From Paenibacillus elgii NBRC 100335 (GTDB lineage: Bacteria > Bacillota > Bacilli > Paenibacillales > NBRC-103111), in the NCBI RefSeq assembly GCF_004000865.1, contig NZ_BIMB01000012.1, forward strand, positions 62,001-126,000: 64,000 nucleotides of DNA, in the 5' to 3' direction. Below the pieces are notes generated by a model. The model did not search any database, had not been told where the DNA came from, and saw nothing but the letters and a program-made list of their open reading frames with translations. Position numbers and translations under genes: made by a program. Below are positions 54,028 to 62,376 of the stretch, in pieces (within the stretch, counting starts at the first letter, position 1; every line of letters starts with the position of its first letter).

Positions 54028-55317
54028 TTAGACTGAAGGCGCATTCTCCGCCGATTGTGTCTGGGATGGCGCCAATGGCTCGTCTTCCACAAAGCGGGGG
54101 AGTACGGCAAAATAGTACAAAGCGGCTAGCACGAAACACCCGCCGATGATCAGAAACAAAGCCTCAATCGAGACGACCGCAGGAAAGCTGATTCCAATCA
54201 GCCCGAGAGTAAGCGAGTGGGACAACATCATCAGCGGGCCGATCCATCCCTGTACGCGGCCCATCATTTGCGGAGCGACGATGCGCGGAAGCCATCCCCC
54301 TAAGCCGATGTTCACCGCAGGCAAAGCTAAGGCCGTCATAAAGGCGAGAACAAAGAACAGGTACAGATTTGTCATCAGCCCTGCCGTCGCAAGAAAAACT
54401 CCGCTTATCAGCAGGCCGGTTGCAATGAGCTGGTACAGCTTCATTTTGGAAGAGAGCACGGAAGCGACGAGACTGCCGGCCAAGAGGGCCACACCGACGA
54501 TAATGCCAATCCATACGGAATATTGTTCGTAGTCGGTCGGCGCCAGTTTATATTTGAGGATAAAAATCGGAATGACGCTCAGCCCGCCGTTGACTATGCC
54601 GAAAATAAAAAATCCCATGACGAGCAAAAGCAGCAGCTTGTTTCTTAGAATGTAGGCGAATCCGTCTTTAAAATCGGTTGCAATCAACTTGAGCTTGAGG
54701 TCTTTCCAAGTATGCGGACCATTCGGCAGCAGCGTCTGTTGCTGGATGGAGCAGGCTTGAATCAGAAGGGCGGAGGCAACGAAGGAAAGCGCGTCAATCA
54801 GAATGGCTCCCATTATCCCGAAGCTCCAATAAGCCATGGCACCAAGCGCACCGCCGAATAGGAGGAACAAGCTGCCCATAATTTGATTAAGTCCTGCGGC
54901 AACGGTATACGTCTCTTTGTCTAAGATCCCTTGAATCAAAGAGCTTTCGGCAGGCAGAAAAAATTTGGAAATCGCGCTCCGTACAAAAAGAAAAACGAAA
55001 ATAAGCGGAATCCAGTCGATCCAGACAGCGAGCAGCAGTCCGATCGAGAGGAGGGCGCTGATCCAATCGCAGTTGGCCGCAATTTTCTGCCGATTCATCC
55101 GGTCAACAACAACACCGACAATAAAAAAAACGACCAGCGTCGGCAGAGAGTACATTAATTCGGCAAGCGTTGCATACGACGGTTGACTGGAGAAACGGTG
55201 GAGCAAATAAAACATAAATGCGGTCATGCCGATAACGTTTCCCATTTGGGAAGTGAAGGTGGCAAGGAAAAGCTTAACATAATTGGGGTTTTGAAATACG
55301 ACCTTCAGTTGCTTCAT
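54028..55317 (-). CDS. MFS transporter (macrolide-efflux-like, 12 TM)
   Basis: 429 residues with about 12 membrane segments. The first loop has FTSQMGNVIGMTAF and FIVGVVVDRMNRQKI, the G-x-x-x-D-R/K motif A. It resembles the MFS_3/MefA-like drug-efflux subfamily (N-terminal VFQNPNYVKLFLATFTSQMG). The substrate is unknown. I chose ATG 55317 after AAGGAG; an in-frame ATG 54 bp upstream lacks a site. A reverse-strand monocistronic gene with an AT-rich promoter region. Confidence 0.85.
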   Translation of the reverse strand: MKQLKVVFQNPNYVKLFLATFTSQMGNVIGMTAFMFYLLHRFSSQPSYATLAELMYSLPTLVVFFIVGVVVDRMNRQKIAANCDWISALLSIGLLLAVWIDWIPLIFVFLFVRSAISKFFLPAESSLIQGILDKETYTVAAGLNQIMGSLFLLFGGALGAMAYWSFGIMGAILIDALSFVASALLIQACSIQQQTLLPNGPHTWKDLKLKLIATDFKDGFAYILRNKLLLLLVMGFFIFGIVNGGLSVIPIFILKYKLAPTDYEQYSVWIGIIVGVALLAGSLVASVLSSKMKLYQLIATGLLISGVFLATAGLMTNLYLFFVLAFMTALALPAVNIGLGGWLPRIVAPQMMGRVQGWIGPLMMLSHSLTLGLIGISFPAVVSIEALFLIIGGCFVLAALYYFAVLPRFVEDEPLAPSQTQSAENAPSV

Positions 55318-55407
55318 GATACATCTCCTTATGATCAGGCCAAAGTTCGACTGATGTAATAATATCCTCACACCTGTTCTATATGGTAATATATGAGATA
55401 AAATAAG

Positions 55408-55432
55408 TCTAATCTTAAATTATGAAATTAGA
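55408..55432 (-). promoter_or_regulatory. AT-rich inverted repeat upstream of the MFS gene
   Basis: TCTAAT and ATTAGA, 13 bp apart, lie about 90 bp before the start codon. This spacing suits a dimeric regulator, but no regulator gene is adjacent. Confidence 0.3.
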
Positions 55433-55465
55433 TTAAAAATTTATAAATTATCCCAAAAATAGTTC

Positions 55466-55519
55466 AATAAAACAGCGGCAGTCCAGGACTTATTTTTCAC
55501 GTCCATCGTTGCCGCTGTT
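55466..55519 (-). terminator. Terminator of the polymerase/YolD-like operon
   Basis: A 10-bp outer stem (55471-55480 with 55510-55519) followed on the reverse strand by TTATT. Confidence 0.5.
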
Positions 55520-55538
55520 TCGTCAACATCAATAAGAT

Positions 55539-56009
55539 TCATTTGCCGTATGGCTCAATGAGTTGTGCAACGTCTTTTAGATACTTGGTCAAACGCACAC
55601 TGATCTCTGATCGAACTACATCACGAACGATACCGAATCGTTCTTCGTAACCTCGGCATATGATTTTGTAATAAATAACGAGGTCGATCTGCTCGTCGCT
55701 AATCACTTTGATGTTTCGTTTACTTAATTCCCGACGCAGCGAATGCATGTCTTTATGAATTTGATTCATCACGGTTTGCGCGGCGATCACATATAGCCGC
55801 TTTAAGATATTGGTTGAGGCTCTTATTTCCTCAATACTCCGCTCAACCATGGTTAGCATATGAGGCAGCAGAATGTAATCCCGAGCCATCGTGTATTCCT
55901 CGGGTGTCGGTCGTGAAGCTTTGGATTCATTACGCGCCTCGTATTGCTCCGTGTGTTCCGTGAGTGTCATTTTCGACTGCCAGCGGCCATTCCCGTCTAG
56001 TTTACTCAT
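55539..56009 (-). CDS. YolD-like N-terminus joined to a YhjD-like domain; partner of the Y-family polymerase
   Basis: 156 residues. Residues 1-~25 (SKLDGNGRWQSKMTLTEHTE) match the start of YolD proteins (K-L-x-G-N-G-x-W...M-L-P-E-H), which typically accompany UvrX/DinB-type polymerases. From ~40 on, LPHMLTMVERSIEEIRAS through NIKVISDEQIDLVIYYKIICRGYEE resembles Bacillus YhjD-type small helical proteins. ATGA overlap with the polymerase stop fixes the start at 56009 and shows coupled translation. The typical C-terminal YolD beta region is absent. Function unknown; a polymerase accessory role is inferred from context. Confidence 0.6.
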   Translation of the reverse strand: MSKLDGNGRWQSKMTLTEHTEQYEARNESKASRPTPEEYTMARDYILLPHMLTMVERSIEEIRASTNILKRLYVIAAQTVMNQIHKDMHSLRRELSKRNIKVISDEQIDLVIYYKIICRGYEERFGIVRDVVRSEISVRLTKYLKDVAQLIEPYGK

Positions 56010-57259
56010 GCCCAATGACCCCCTATTTGAGCCGCTCTTTCAAATGCCTGAGCCGTTTTTAACAAGGACGATGCCCGGATAATAGCCGTTGGTCCAAACC
56101 TCTCTTTCAGCGTATCGACTGTTTTTTCACGGTGAATCAATCGCTCTCGATTTTCAAATAAGTCCAGTTGATACACATCATCTCCCGAAAGGTCCGTGAG
56201 CGTAATATGCAAATGACTAAGGGGCAAGCCCTTCCAGTGCTCCAAAAAGAGTGAGCGTATAACCGGGCCGATTTCATGCTCCAAATGGGTAGGACGCAGC
56301 AATGTTCTTTGCCTTCCGAAGCCTGAAGACCGATGTCCGTCGGTTTCTGCAGCTCCCACTGCAACGACTCTGCCCATATAGCCGTACCGCCTGGCACGGC
56401 GGCAAACCTCCACGATAAGTTCGAGCATAAGCGGTTCAATGTCTTCGATCGTTCGATAGGCCTGCCATTTTAATGCCCTGCCGTGGTTGATCACTTTAAT
56501 TTGACTTCGCATTCCGGTGACAACGGGACTCGGGTCGATCCCATTCGCCGTTTGCCAGTAATATTCCGCTTGAATGTCACTTTGCCGGCCCATCCGGCAG
56601 CGCATTCGCCTTTTGAATTCACCGAGATCGAGACGCGCTATATCGCCGATGGTGTGTAAGCCCATTCGAGCAAAATGGGAAGCCATGCGCCCGGCTACCA
56701 TAAACATTTGACGGACAGGCAGGGGCCAAAGTTCTTTTTCGATATTGTCATGGGTAAGTTCAAATATACCTGCGGGTTTCTTTTTTGCGAAATTATCCGT
56801 AGCCATTTTGGCAAGGATTTTGTTGGGGCCGATACCGACACGGGACCATACTCCGGTTGAAAGCTTTACTCGGGTTTGTATTAAACGGGCAATCTCTTCA
56901 GCAGAACCGAACAAGGCCAAAGATCCTGTCACATCGAGAAACTGTTCGTCGATGGAGAACGGTTCAACTTGATCTGTAATGGATTCGAAAATTTCCGTAA
57001 TGAGCAGGGATACCGAGATATATGTTTGCATTCGTGGCCGTATGACGACCAGATCCGGGCATTTGGCCAGCGCTTCACCGACTCTTTCGGCTGAAGTTAC
57101 ACCGCGTGATTTTGCAATCGGACAGGCAGCTAAAATAATTCCATTTCTTCGTGCCGGGTCCCCGACCGCAACGGGCTTATCCCGATATTCCGGGTGCGCT
57201 GCTTTTTCGATACTTGCGTAAAAACTTTGCCCATCTGCCATGAGAACAGTTCGTTGCAT
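56006..57259 (-). CDS. uvrX: Y-family DNA polymerase (UvrX/YqjW type, SOS-inducible)
   Basis: 417 residues. Catalytic carboxylates are Asp9 (LMADGQSFYAS) and Asp104-Glu105 (SIDEQFLDVTG). The finger and thumb have SRGVTSAERV, GIGPNKILAKMATDNFAKK and a helix-hairpin-helix GLHTIGDIARL. A clamp-binding motif QLDLF is at 364-368. UvrX-type polymerases do translesion synthesis. Two LexA boxes lie in the promoter. ATG 57259 follows AGGTGA. The gene downstream is coupled by ATGA. Confidence 0.92.
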   Translation of the reverse strand: MQRTVLMADGQSFYASIEKAAHPEYRDKPVAVGDPARRNGIILAACPIAKSRGVTSAERVGEALAKCPDLVVIRPRMQTYISVSLLITEIFESITDQVEPFSIDEQFLDVTGSLALFGSAEEIARLIQTRVKLSTGVWSRVGIGPNKILAKMATDNFAKKKPAGIFELTHDNIEKELWPLPVRQMFMVAGRMASHFARMGLHTIGDIARLDLGEFKRRMRCRMGRQSDIQAEYYWQTANGIDPSPVVTGMRSQIKVINHGRALKWQAYRTIEDIEPLMLELIVEVCRRARRYGYMGRVVAVGAAETDGHRSSGFGRQRTLLRPTHLEHEIGPVIRSLFLEHWKGLPLSHLHITLTDLSGDDVYQLDLFENRERLIHREKTVDTLKERFGPTAIIRASSLLKTAQAFERAAQIGGHWA

Positions 57260-57270
57260 TTCATCACCTG

Positions 57271-57284
57271 CGAATATATGTTCG
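57271..57284 (-). promoter_or_regulatory. LexA/DinR box 1 of the polymerase operon
   Basis: CGAATATATGTTCG, one mismatch to CGAAC-N4-GTTCG, located between the -10 and the start codon. Confidence 0.75.
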
Positions 57285-57293
57285 TATATCGTT

Positions 57294-57299
57294 ATTATA
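57294..57299 (-). promoter_or_regulatory. -10 element of the polymerase operon
   Basis: TATAAT on the reverse strand, flanked on each side by a LexA box; TTGCAT at 19 bp (or 17 bp to TATATA) may act as -35. Confidence 0.6.
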
Positions 57300-57302
57300 T
57301 AA

Positions 57303-57316
57303 CGAACACACGTTCT
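57303..57316 (-). promoter_or_regulatory. LexA/DinR box 2 of the polymerase operon
   Basis: CGAACACACGTTCT matches CGAAC-N4-GTTCG except for the last base, and lies between -35 and -10. Confidence 0.8.
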
Positions 57317-57360
57317 TTATGCAAAGGTAAATAATTGAAATTGGCTCGCGCTGCATCGTC

Positions 57361-57389
57361 AAAAAACCTCCGGAATCAAAATCCGGAGG
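57361..57389 (-). terminator. Terminator of the membrane-anchored coiled-coil gene
   Basis: On the reverse strand an 8-bp stem CCTCCGGA/TCCGGAGG is followed by TTTTTT. Confidence 0.8.
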
Positions 57390-57411
57390 CTGGTATGGTT
57401 GTCAAGCAATC

Positions 57412-58794
57412 TTAGCTGTCTATGCTATCGGTTTCCTTCGCTTCAAGCAATTCGTCAATCACGAAGTCGTAATCGTCATAGTCGGTTTTCACGACTTTAT
57501 ATTTGGAAGTGAAGCTCTTGGTTTTGCGGCTGCCATCGCCATAGGAGATGTTGTATTTTTCCGATGTCGTAACGATGAAGGCGGAATCGCCCGATTTTTC
57601 TACCGACTTGGCTTCGGCAAGGGTCATGGATTCCTTGATCCCTTTGCTTTTCAGATATTGCATGTAATTGGCCTGTTCTTGGTGTTTCTTCGAACTCAAA
57701 TACGGCGTCACGACATGGATGTTGTCTGAGGCAAGGGCCCACATATTTTTCGTCAGGAAAATCTCGACCATCAGCTTGGCCTTCTCCTCATCGCCGGATG
57801 GCTTTGCCGGACTGTCCGGAAGCGGCTTGGGATTGATCTCGCTTTTCGTCAAATCGGCCGATTCGGCTCCCGTCAATTCTACGTATTTGGCCAGCATGTT
57901 GGCGGCTTCAGTTGCATGACTTCTTTGCTCGGTCCCCTTTTTTTCTAAATATTTTCGATTGTACTCCGCGTTATCGGCCGCTTTGTAGGCAGCAGTAATA
58001 AATCCGTAGGAATACGTATTATTTTGCGCCAGCTGCTTGTTTTTCTTGATGTCGGCGATATTGCTTTCGTAACTGCTTTCGTTATATTTATAACTCTCTG
58101 CAGCCTCATGCGCAGCTTGCATTTCGGTCAAATATTTGCCGCGGGAGGTCAAAGCATCGACGAACTTGGATTGAATATCTTTTAATTTCGGCGATAAAAC
58201 TACGCTCAGCACTTCGTCCTTAAGCTTGTTGTTTTTTTCGATGAGAGAGTCAACTGTGCCATAAATGGCATACATATTGTCGTTGGGCTTCTTTAACTGT
58301 CTGATTTCCGCATCGATGTTGTCGCTTCGCTGGATGACACTCTGAAGCTTTTCGATATCCTTCAACCGGTCTTTGTACTCCGCGATTGCAGTTTCCAAGT
58401 TAAGACTGGAGTAATCCTTCTTTTCCGCCGAAAGCGAAGCGTACTTGGGATTGCCGTTCAATTCCTTCACTTGGGCTTCAAAATTGATCGTTGATTTGGA
58501 GCTTTCATAAAAACCGACGATTTCCTTAAGCGTTTTTTTGTCGACAGGAGGCGTTTCGATCTGATTTTTGAATGTGGAGCCCGCCGCCTGAATCGCCTCA
58601 AAATCCTGATTGTACTGCCTGACCAACGAATCGTATTTCATGTTATTCGTAAGCTTGTAGGCAATTCCACCGGTCGCTGCCAATACAACGAGAAGCGAGC
58701 TCATGATGATGATCAGCTTCTTATTTGATTTTTTTGCCGCCGTTCCCGCCCCCGGGTTGTTTGTCGCATTGTCCATACTCGTCATTACTCCCAT
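57412..58794 (-). CDS. Membrane-anchored extracytoplasmic protein of unknown function
   Basis: 460 residues. A short cytoplasmic N-terminus rich in Asn, Ala and Lys is followed by one transmembrane helix (about 26-46, LIIIMSSLLVVLAATGGIAY) and a long charged helical region (50-300) with heptad-like spacing suggesting coiled coil. A Pro-rich spacer (about 318-335) leads to a C-terminal alpha/beta domain (340-455) that looks NTF2-like. Acidic tail. No enzymatic motif; not recognised. The start could also be 58785 or 58776. It is monocistronic with its own terminator. Confidence 0.7.
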   Translation of the reverse strand: MGVMTSMDNATNNPGAGTAAKKSNKKLIIIMSSLLVVLAATGGIAYKLTNNMKYDSLVRQYNQDFEAIQAAGSTFKNQIETPPVDKKTLKEIVGFYESSKSTINFEAQVKELNGNPKYASLSAEKKDYSSLNLETAIAEYKDRLKDIEKLQSVIQRSDNIDAEIRQLKKPNDNMYAIYGTVDSLIEKNNKLKDEVLSVVLSPKLKDIQSKFVDALTSRGKYLTEMQAAHEAAESYKYNESSYESNIADIKKNKQLAQNNTYSYGFITAAYKAADNAEYNRKYLEKKGTEQRSHATEAANMLAKYVELTGAESADLTKSEINPKPLPDSPAKPSGDEEKAKLMVEIFLTKNMWALASDNIHVVTPYLSSKKHQEQANYMQYLKSKGIKESMTLAEAKSVEKSGDSAFIVTTSEKYNISYGDGSRKTKSFTSKYKVVKTDYDDYDFVIDELLEAKETDSIDS

Positions 58795-58959
58795 TCCATC
58801 TTCCGATTAGTTTCTGTCAGGTTCATAAGTTATGGGAATTTCATGATGTCGGAACCTTCTTTAGAAACAATTTCAATATCAAGTGCAATTTTCCTTCATC
58901 ATTCGACAAAAAACTTAACGGATGGAGTATGGATAATGAATGGACAACGAATTTGCAAC

Positions 58960-59580
58960 TCAGCCATTCTTTTGCAAAACCATTTTTAAGGCAAAATAAA
59001 TAAATGCTGCTCCTACGAAACCATTCAAAACTTGAAGTACGAAAGGCGAAATGAATTCACGGGTCAAACTGCCCATGAATGCCACCAGAGTTAAAAAGAA
59101 TACCGCTGCAAACCATGCTCCAAAACCGAATACATAGATATGTTCCCGCTTCATATTTTCTTCGGCTACCTTGGTTGAAAATACGCCTGCCCAAAAAACG
59201 ATAGTCAGAGGATTCGATACCGTCAGAAGGATTGCGTAGACAAATGCATGGTTTGTGTCCCCAAAGTCTGCAATACTTAAGCTGGGCAGGAGACGAATGT
59301 CAAGCAAGCTCAGCACCAGGTTCAACCCAAACATGAATAAGACGGCGGCCCCGAACAGTCTCAAACCCCATCTCATATTTTGTTTCTCCATCACGGTTGC
59401 GATGCCGAGAATGGCGGTCACAATAAAGAACGCGTCAATCAAAGCAACACCGAGTACGCCGGTCTCGGCCGCGAAAAATCCGCGTAAGGAAGCGATTTGA
59501 AATATGAAAATACAAATGGGGCCTATGGCCAATTGTAGCATCATTCCCAATTTGAATCCTTTTGCAAAAATGTTCAGCAC
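58960..59580 (-). CDS. LysE-family amino acid exporter
   Basis: 206 residues with six membrane segments. The LysE/RhtB pattern is present: the N-terminal LGMMLQLAIGPICIFIFQ, a Gly-rich first loop, and NPLTIVFWAGVF in the middle. It exports an amino acid to the outside. The start is GTG 59580, 4 bp after the Lrp stop; no other start keeps the first helix. Together with the Lrp gene it resembles lysG-lysE/azlB-type pairs, in which the regulator responds to the exported amino acid. Confidence 0.85.
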   Translation of the reverse strand: MLNIFAKGFKLGMMLQLAIGPICIFIFQIASLRGFFAAETGVLGVALIDAFFIVTAILGIATVMEKQNMRWGLRLFGAAVLFMFGLNLVLSLLDIRLLPSLSIADFGDTNHAFVYAILLTVSNPLTIVFWAGVFSTKVAEENMKREHIYVFGFGAWFAAVFFLTLVAFMGSLTREFISPFVLQVLNGFVGAAFIYFALKMVLQKNG

Positions 59581-59584
59581 CTCT

Positions 59585-60025
59585 TCAAATATTTATATTT
59601 TCTTTCAAGGAAGAAAGAGAGATGATGGTATTGCTTTTAAGCACACCCTTAATGTTCTTTAACGTATTGGAAATAAAATGTTCCAACGCTTGGGTATCTT
59701 CCACAAGAACTTTTAACAAATAATCATATTCGCCGGCAACATGGTGGCATTCCAGGACAGAACTGCATTGAACAATAGACTTTCTGAACTCCTCGATATG
59801 TTCGGTTTGATCAATATTGACGAAAATAAAGGACAATAGCTTGCAGTTCGTCTTCATTCGATTCATTTTTATGGTGTAGGCTTCAATGATTTCCGCTTCC
59901 TCCATTTTTCGAATTCGTTCCGATACGGCCGGAATCGACAGATTTACTCTTTTGCTTATTTCGGAAGCGGTCATTCTGCTGTTTTCTTTTAAAGCATCAA
60001 GTATCGCCAGATCGATTGTGTCCAA
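59585..60025 (-). CDS. Lrp/AsnC family regulator
   Basis: 146 residues from TTG 60025. The winged helix-turn-helix reads DTIDLAILDALKENSRMTASEISKRVNLSIPAVSERIRKME, followed by the RAM effector domain (IIEAYTIKMNRMKTNCKLL through HVAGEYDYLLKVLVED). I chose TTG 60025 because AAAGGGTGG sits 5 bp upstream and the family starts M-D-x-I-D. The long upstream open frame is not a gene. It lies immediately before the LysE gene and probably controls it. Confidence 0.88.
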   Translation of the reverse strand: MDTIDLAILDALKENSRMTASEISKRVNLSIPAVSERIRKMEEAEIIEAYTIKMNRMKTNCKLLSFIFVNIDQTEHIEEFRKSIVQCSSVLECHHVAGEYDYLLKVLVEDTQALEHFISNTLKNIKGVLKSNTIISLSSLKENINI

Positions 60026-60180
60026 AATTACCACCCTTTCATTAAATTTATAAATATAATTATAATCATAGGTTTTATTTTTTAAATATTTTCGTAAAAA
60101 ACGTTCAATTTTTAATGAATTCATGATTATGACTTTAATTAATGAAATAAAGAGAGGTGAATTTAACGCATAACTTAAAT

Positions 60181-60217
60181 AAATAAAGCCGCCGGCTCTG
60201 GGCCGAACGGCTTTGTT
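60181..60217 (-). terminator. Terminator of the SRPBCC gene
   Basis: On the reverse strand a stem AAAGCCG...CGGCTTT with internal pairing is followed by ATTTATTTAAG. The adjoining 60026-60180 is AT-rich and holds no gene; it should carry the Lrp promoter. Confidence 0.65.
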
Positions 60218-60233
60218 GATAACAAAATTTGTG

Positions 60234-60743
60234 TTATTGCATGGATTGCAAATGCTCGGCGAGACGATCCCAGGTTTCGGTGATCCCTTGCTCCATCCCC
60301 ATATCGACAACGGTTTTGAGCGCTTCGGCAGAAGGGTATTGGGCCCGGTTAACAAGCCTCGTCTTGCCTTCGAATTCTGTGAAAGTCATCGTATTGAGAG
60401 CCGAGGGCATGCCTTCTGCTTCGTTGCCTTCGGCATCCGAGAAGTAATCCTTGTAGACGATTTTCTCCGCTTCGACGATTTCTTGATAGACGGCTTTGCC
60501 CCAAGATTCGAATCCGTAAAAATCGCCTTGGTTCTGATCGATACATTTCATACAGTAATGCCAGATACCGCCTGGACGAAAATCAACGTTGCAAACCGTA
60601 AGCGTCCAGCCGCGCGGTCCCCACCAGTGCTTGAGATGCTCGGCCTGTGAGAACGCTTTAAATACAAGCTCGCGCGGCGCATTGAACACACGCTCCAGAA
60701 TAAGTTCCTGACCTTCTGCCTTGATCGTCATTGGGTTCGACAT
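60234..60743 (-). CDS. SRPBCC (AHSA1/activator-of-Hsp90-like) family protein
   Basis: 169 residues. The START-fold opening LILERVFNAPRELVFKAFSQAEHLKHWWGPRGW is typical, with FRPGGIWHYCMK and a C-terminal helix MGMEQGITETWDRLAEHLQ. Members bind small hydrophobic ligands; no enzymatic role is fixed. These genes usually sit with an ArsR regulator, which is missing here. TAGGAGGA precedes the ATG. The promoter holds a striking palindrome. Confidence 0.9.
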   Translation of the reverse strand: MSNPMTIKAEGQELILERVFNAPRELVFKAFSQAEHLKHWWGPRGWTLTVCNVDFRPGGIWHYCMKCIDQNQGDFYGFESWGKAVYQEIVEAEKIVYKDYFSDAEGNEAEGMPSALNTMTFTEFEGKTRLVNRAQYPSAEALKTVVDMGMEQGITETWDRLAEHLQSMQ

Positions 60744-60823
60744 CCAAATTCCTCCTAATATTCGTTTCGGTACGCGTTAACTCGGTGTCTTATCTCGTTG
60801 GCCGGTACCGTATTCTTGTTTAA

Positions 60824-60861
60824 AAGATACCTCAAAAGGAATATTCCTGTCAAGGAATATT
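60824..60861 (-). promoter_or_regulatory. Promoter and operator-like repeat of the SRPBCC gene
   Basis: On the reverse strand TTGACA (60848-60853), 18 bp, TATCTT (60824-60829). The palindrome AGGAATATTCCT (60837-60848) lies in the spacer, and AAGGAATATT occurs twice 16 bp apart (60836 and 60852). Confidence 0.6.
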
Positions 60862-61006
60862 TAAAACGTAATTTTAACGTGCGGGCGAGCCGTAGCAAGA
60901 TGGAAAGTTTGTCTCCGGGAGTCGGACAAGGCGGGAATATACAAGCCTTCCGAACATAAAATGAAGCATAAAGATTTATTTTATGCGGTTGCTTCCCGGA
61001 GGAGTT

Positions 61007-62050
61007 ATGGTTAAAAAATCGGTCTCGATCTTGCAAATTGCAGCGACATACGCTGGAACAGTGGTGGGAGCCGGATTTGCTTCCGGACAGTCGATTATGC
61101 AGTTTTTTACGGTTTACGGGACATGGGGAACCGTGGGCATTTTGATCAGTACGTTTCTTTTTATGTGGATTGGAACTAAGATGATGGTTCTGGCGCACAG
61201 GATTCAGGCATTTTCTTATCAGGAGCTTAACACCTATCTTTTCGGCAGCGTGTTCGGGAAGGTCGCCAATGCTGCGACGTTCGCGATTTTATTCGGGATG
61301 ACTTCGGTGATGCTGTCAGGTGCCGGCTCCATTTTTGAGGAACAGCTTGGTTTGCCATATCAGTGGGGCATTGTTATCAGTATCGTCCTTTGTTATCTGG
61401 TCATGACCAGAGACATGCAGGGAATTTTGGCGGTAAATTCGGTGGTCGTGCCTTTAATGCTTTGCTTCATGCTTCTCATTGCTTTGCATGTGTTCGGCGA
61501 CAACGGGACGGCTCCAAGCATCGGTTGGCGAAACACGCCATGGTCCGACCTAACGTGGCTAATTCGTCCGTTTGCCTACGCCGCATTGAATTTTGCCTTT
61601 GTCCAAGCGGTGATGGTGCCGCTCGGCAGCGAGGTGCAGGACGAGAGCGCCTTGAAATGGGGCGGCTTCTGGGGTGGCGTAGCTCTTGGATTCATGCTGT
61701 TGATCAGCCACTGGGCCATGAATTCCAAGATGCCGGAAATTGCAGCGTTCGATATTCCGATGGCCGAAATTATTCGGGATCTGGGCGGAGCGGTTCATAT
61801 TTTATTTTTGCTGGTCATCTATGGGGAAATTTTTACGACGATCATCGGCAACGTATTTGGGATCGCGCGTCAAATTCAAAGCCTGTTCGTTCTCCCGACC
61901 AAAGGGCTGGTGTTAGCGATTCTGCTTGGAAGCTTTCTAATTAGCCAGATCGGCTATACGCCGCTGCTTTCCTATCTGTATCCTCTGTTCGGCTATCTCG
62001 GCATGATCCTGCTTCTTTTCCTGGCGTTTAAAAGGATGCCCGGACCGTAG
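61007..62050 (+). CDS. ykvI: YkvI-type membrane transporter
   Basis: 347 residues with about ten membrane helices. The start (QIAATYAGTVVGAGFASGQSIMQFF) is the family signature of YkvI, distantly related to APC-type transporters, with G-x-G-x-A-S-G in the first helix. The substrate is unknown. ATG 61007 follows GGAGGAG. It is followed by its own terminator. Confidence 0.8.
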   Translation: MVKKSVSILQIAATYAGTVVGAGFASGQSIMQFFTVYGTWGTVGILISTFLFMWIGTKMMVLAHRIQAFSYQELNTYLFGSVFGKVANAATFAILFGMTSVMLSGAGSIFEEQLGLPYQWGIVISIVLCYLVMTRDMQGILAVNSVVVPLMLCFMLLIALHVFGDNGTAPSIGWRNTPWSDLTWLIRPFAYAALNFAFVQAVMVPLGSEVQDESALKWGGFWGGVALGFMLLISHWAMNSKMPEIAAFDIPMAEIIRDLGGAVHILFLLVIYGEIFTTIIGNVFGIARQIQSLFVLPTKGLVLAILLGSFLISQIGYTPLLSYLYPLFGYLGMILLLFLAFKRMPGP

Positions 62051-62074
62051 CCGCTCATTTAAAAAATTCATCGA

Positions 62075-62114
62075 AGCGCTGAGCCATGGATTGTTCATTG
62101 GCGCGGCGCTTTTT
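62075..62114 (+). terminator. Terminator after ykvI
   Basis: A 12-bp stem with one mismatch (62075-62086 with 62099-62110) is followed by TTTTT. Confidence 0.8.
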
Positions 62115-62376
62115 CATGCTTATGTAAGCTTATCGGAGCGGTAGGTGTCATGAAAGGACAGGCGTCCGGGAGCGGTAAATATAAACGATATCTATTAGTT
62201 GAAAATGCTAGAAATAGGAGAACGCTTAGTACTTGCTATGTCACCTATACATACAATGCAAATATAGAGTTGAGGCTTGTATCGGGGAGGAGAAGCGCGA
62301 TGGTTCCTAGAGGGTAATGCGGAGGTGCTGGACTTCGGCGCAGCGGATTGCATCTTAGAAAAGAGGGCGAGGTTCT
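62115..62376 (+). other. Intergenic stretch before the ArsB-type gene
   Basis: 262 bp without a credible gene. Small hairpins are possible (GGAC/GTCC near 62157-62166; GTGCTG/CGGCGC near 62326-62341). I could not place a promoter or match a known riboswitch. Confidence 0.4.

Noticed and set aside
53813..54139. Reverse-strand open frame of 108 codons between the Crp/Fnr and MFS genes
   Set aside because: It begins inside the MFS gene, has no ribosome site and covers the Crp/Fnr promoter and leader hairpin; composition is not protein-like.
59585..60355. Lrp regulator with a 110-residue N-terminal extension
   Set aside because: The extension runs through the SRPBCC terminator and an AT-rich promoter region; TTG 60025 has a proper ribosome site and matches the family start.
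60755..61198. Reverse-strand open frame of 147 codons opposite the ykvI start
   Set aside because: Antisense to a clear gene and to the SRPBCC promoter; rich in His, Ser and Asn with no start signal.
62115..62376. Possible riboswitch (ydaO, M-box, NiCo or guanidine type) before the ArsB-type gene
   Set aside because: Short fragments resemble these motifs, but none of the conserved cores could be completed in order.
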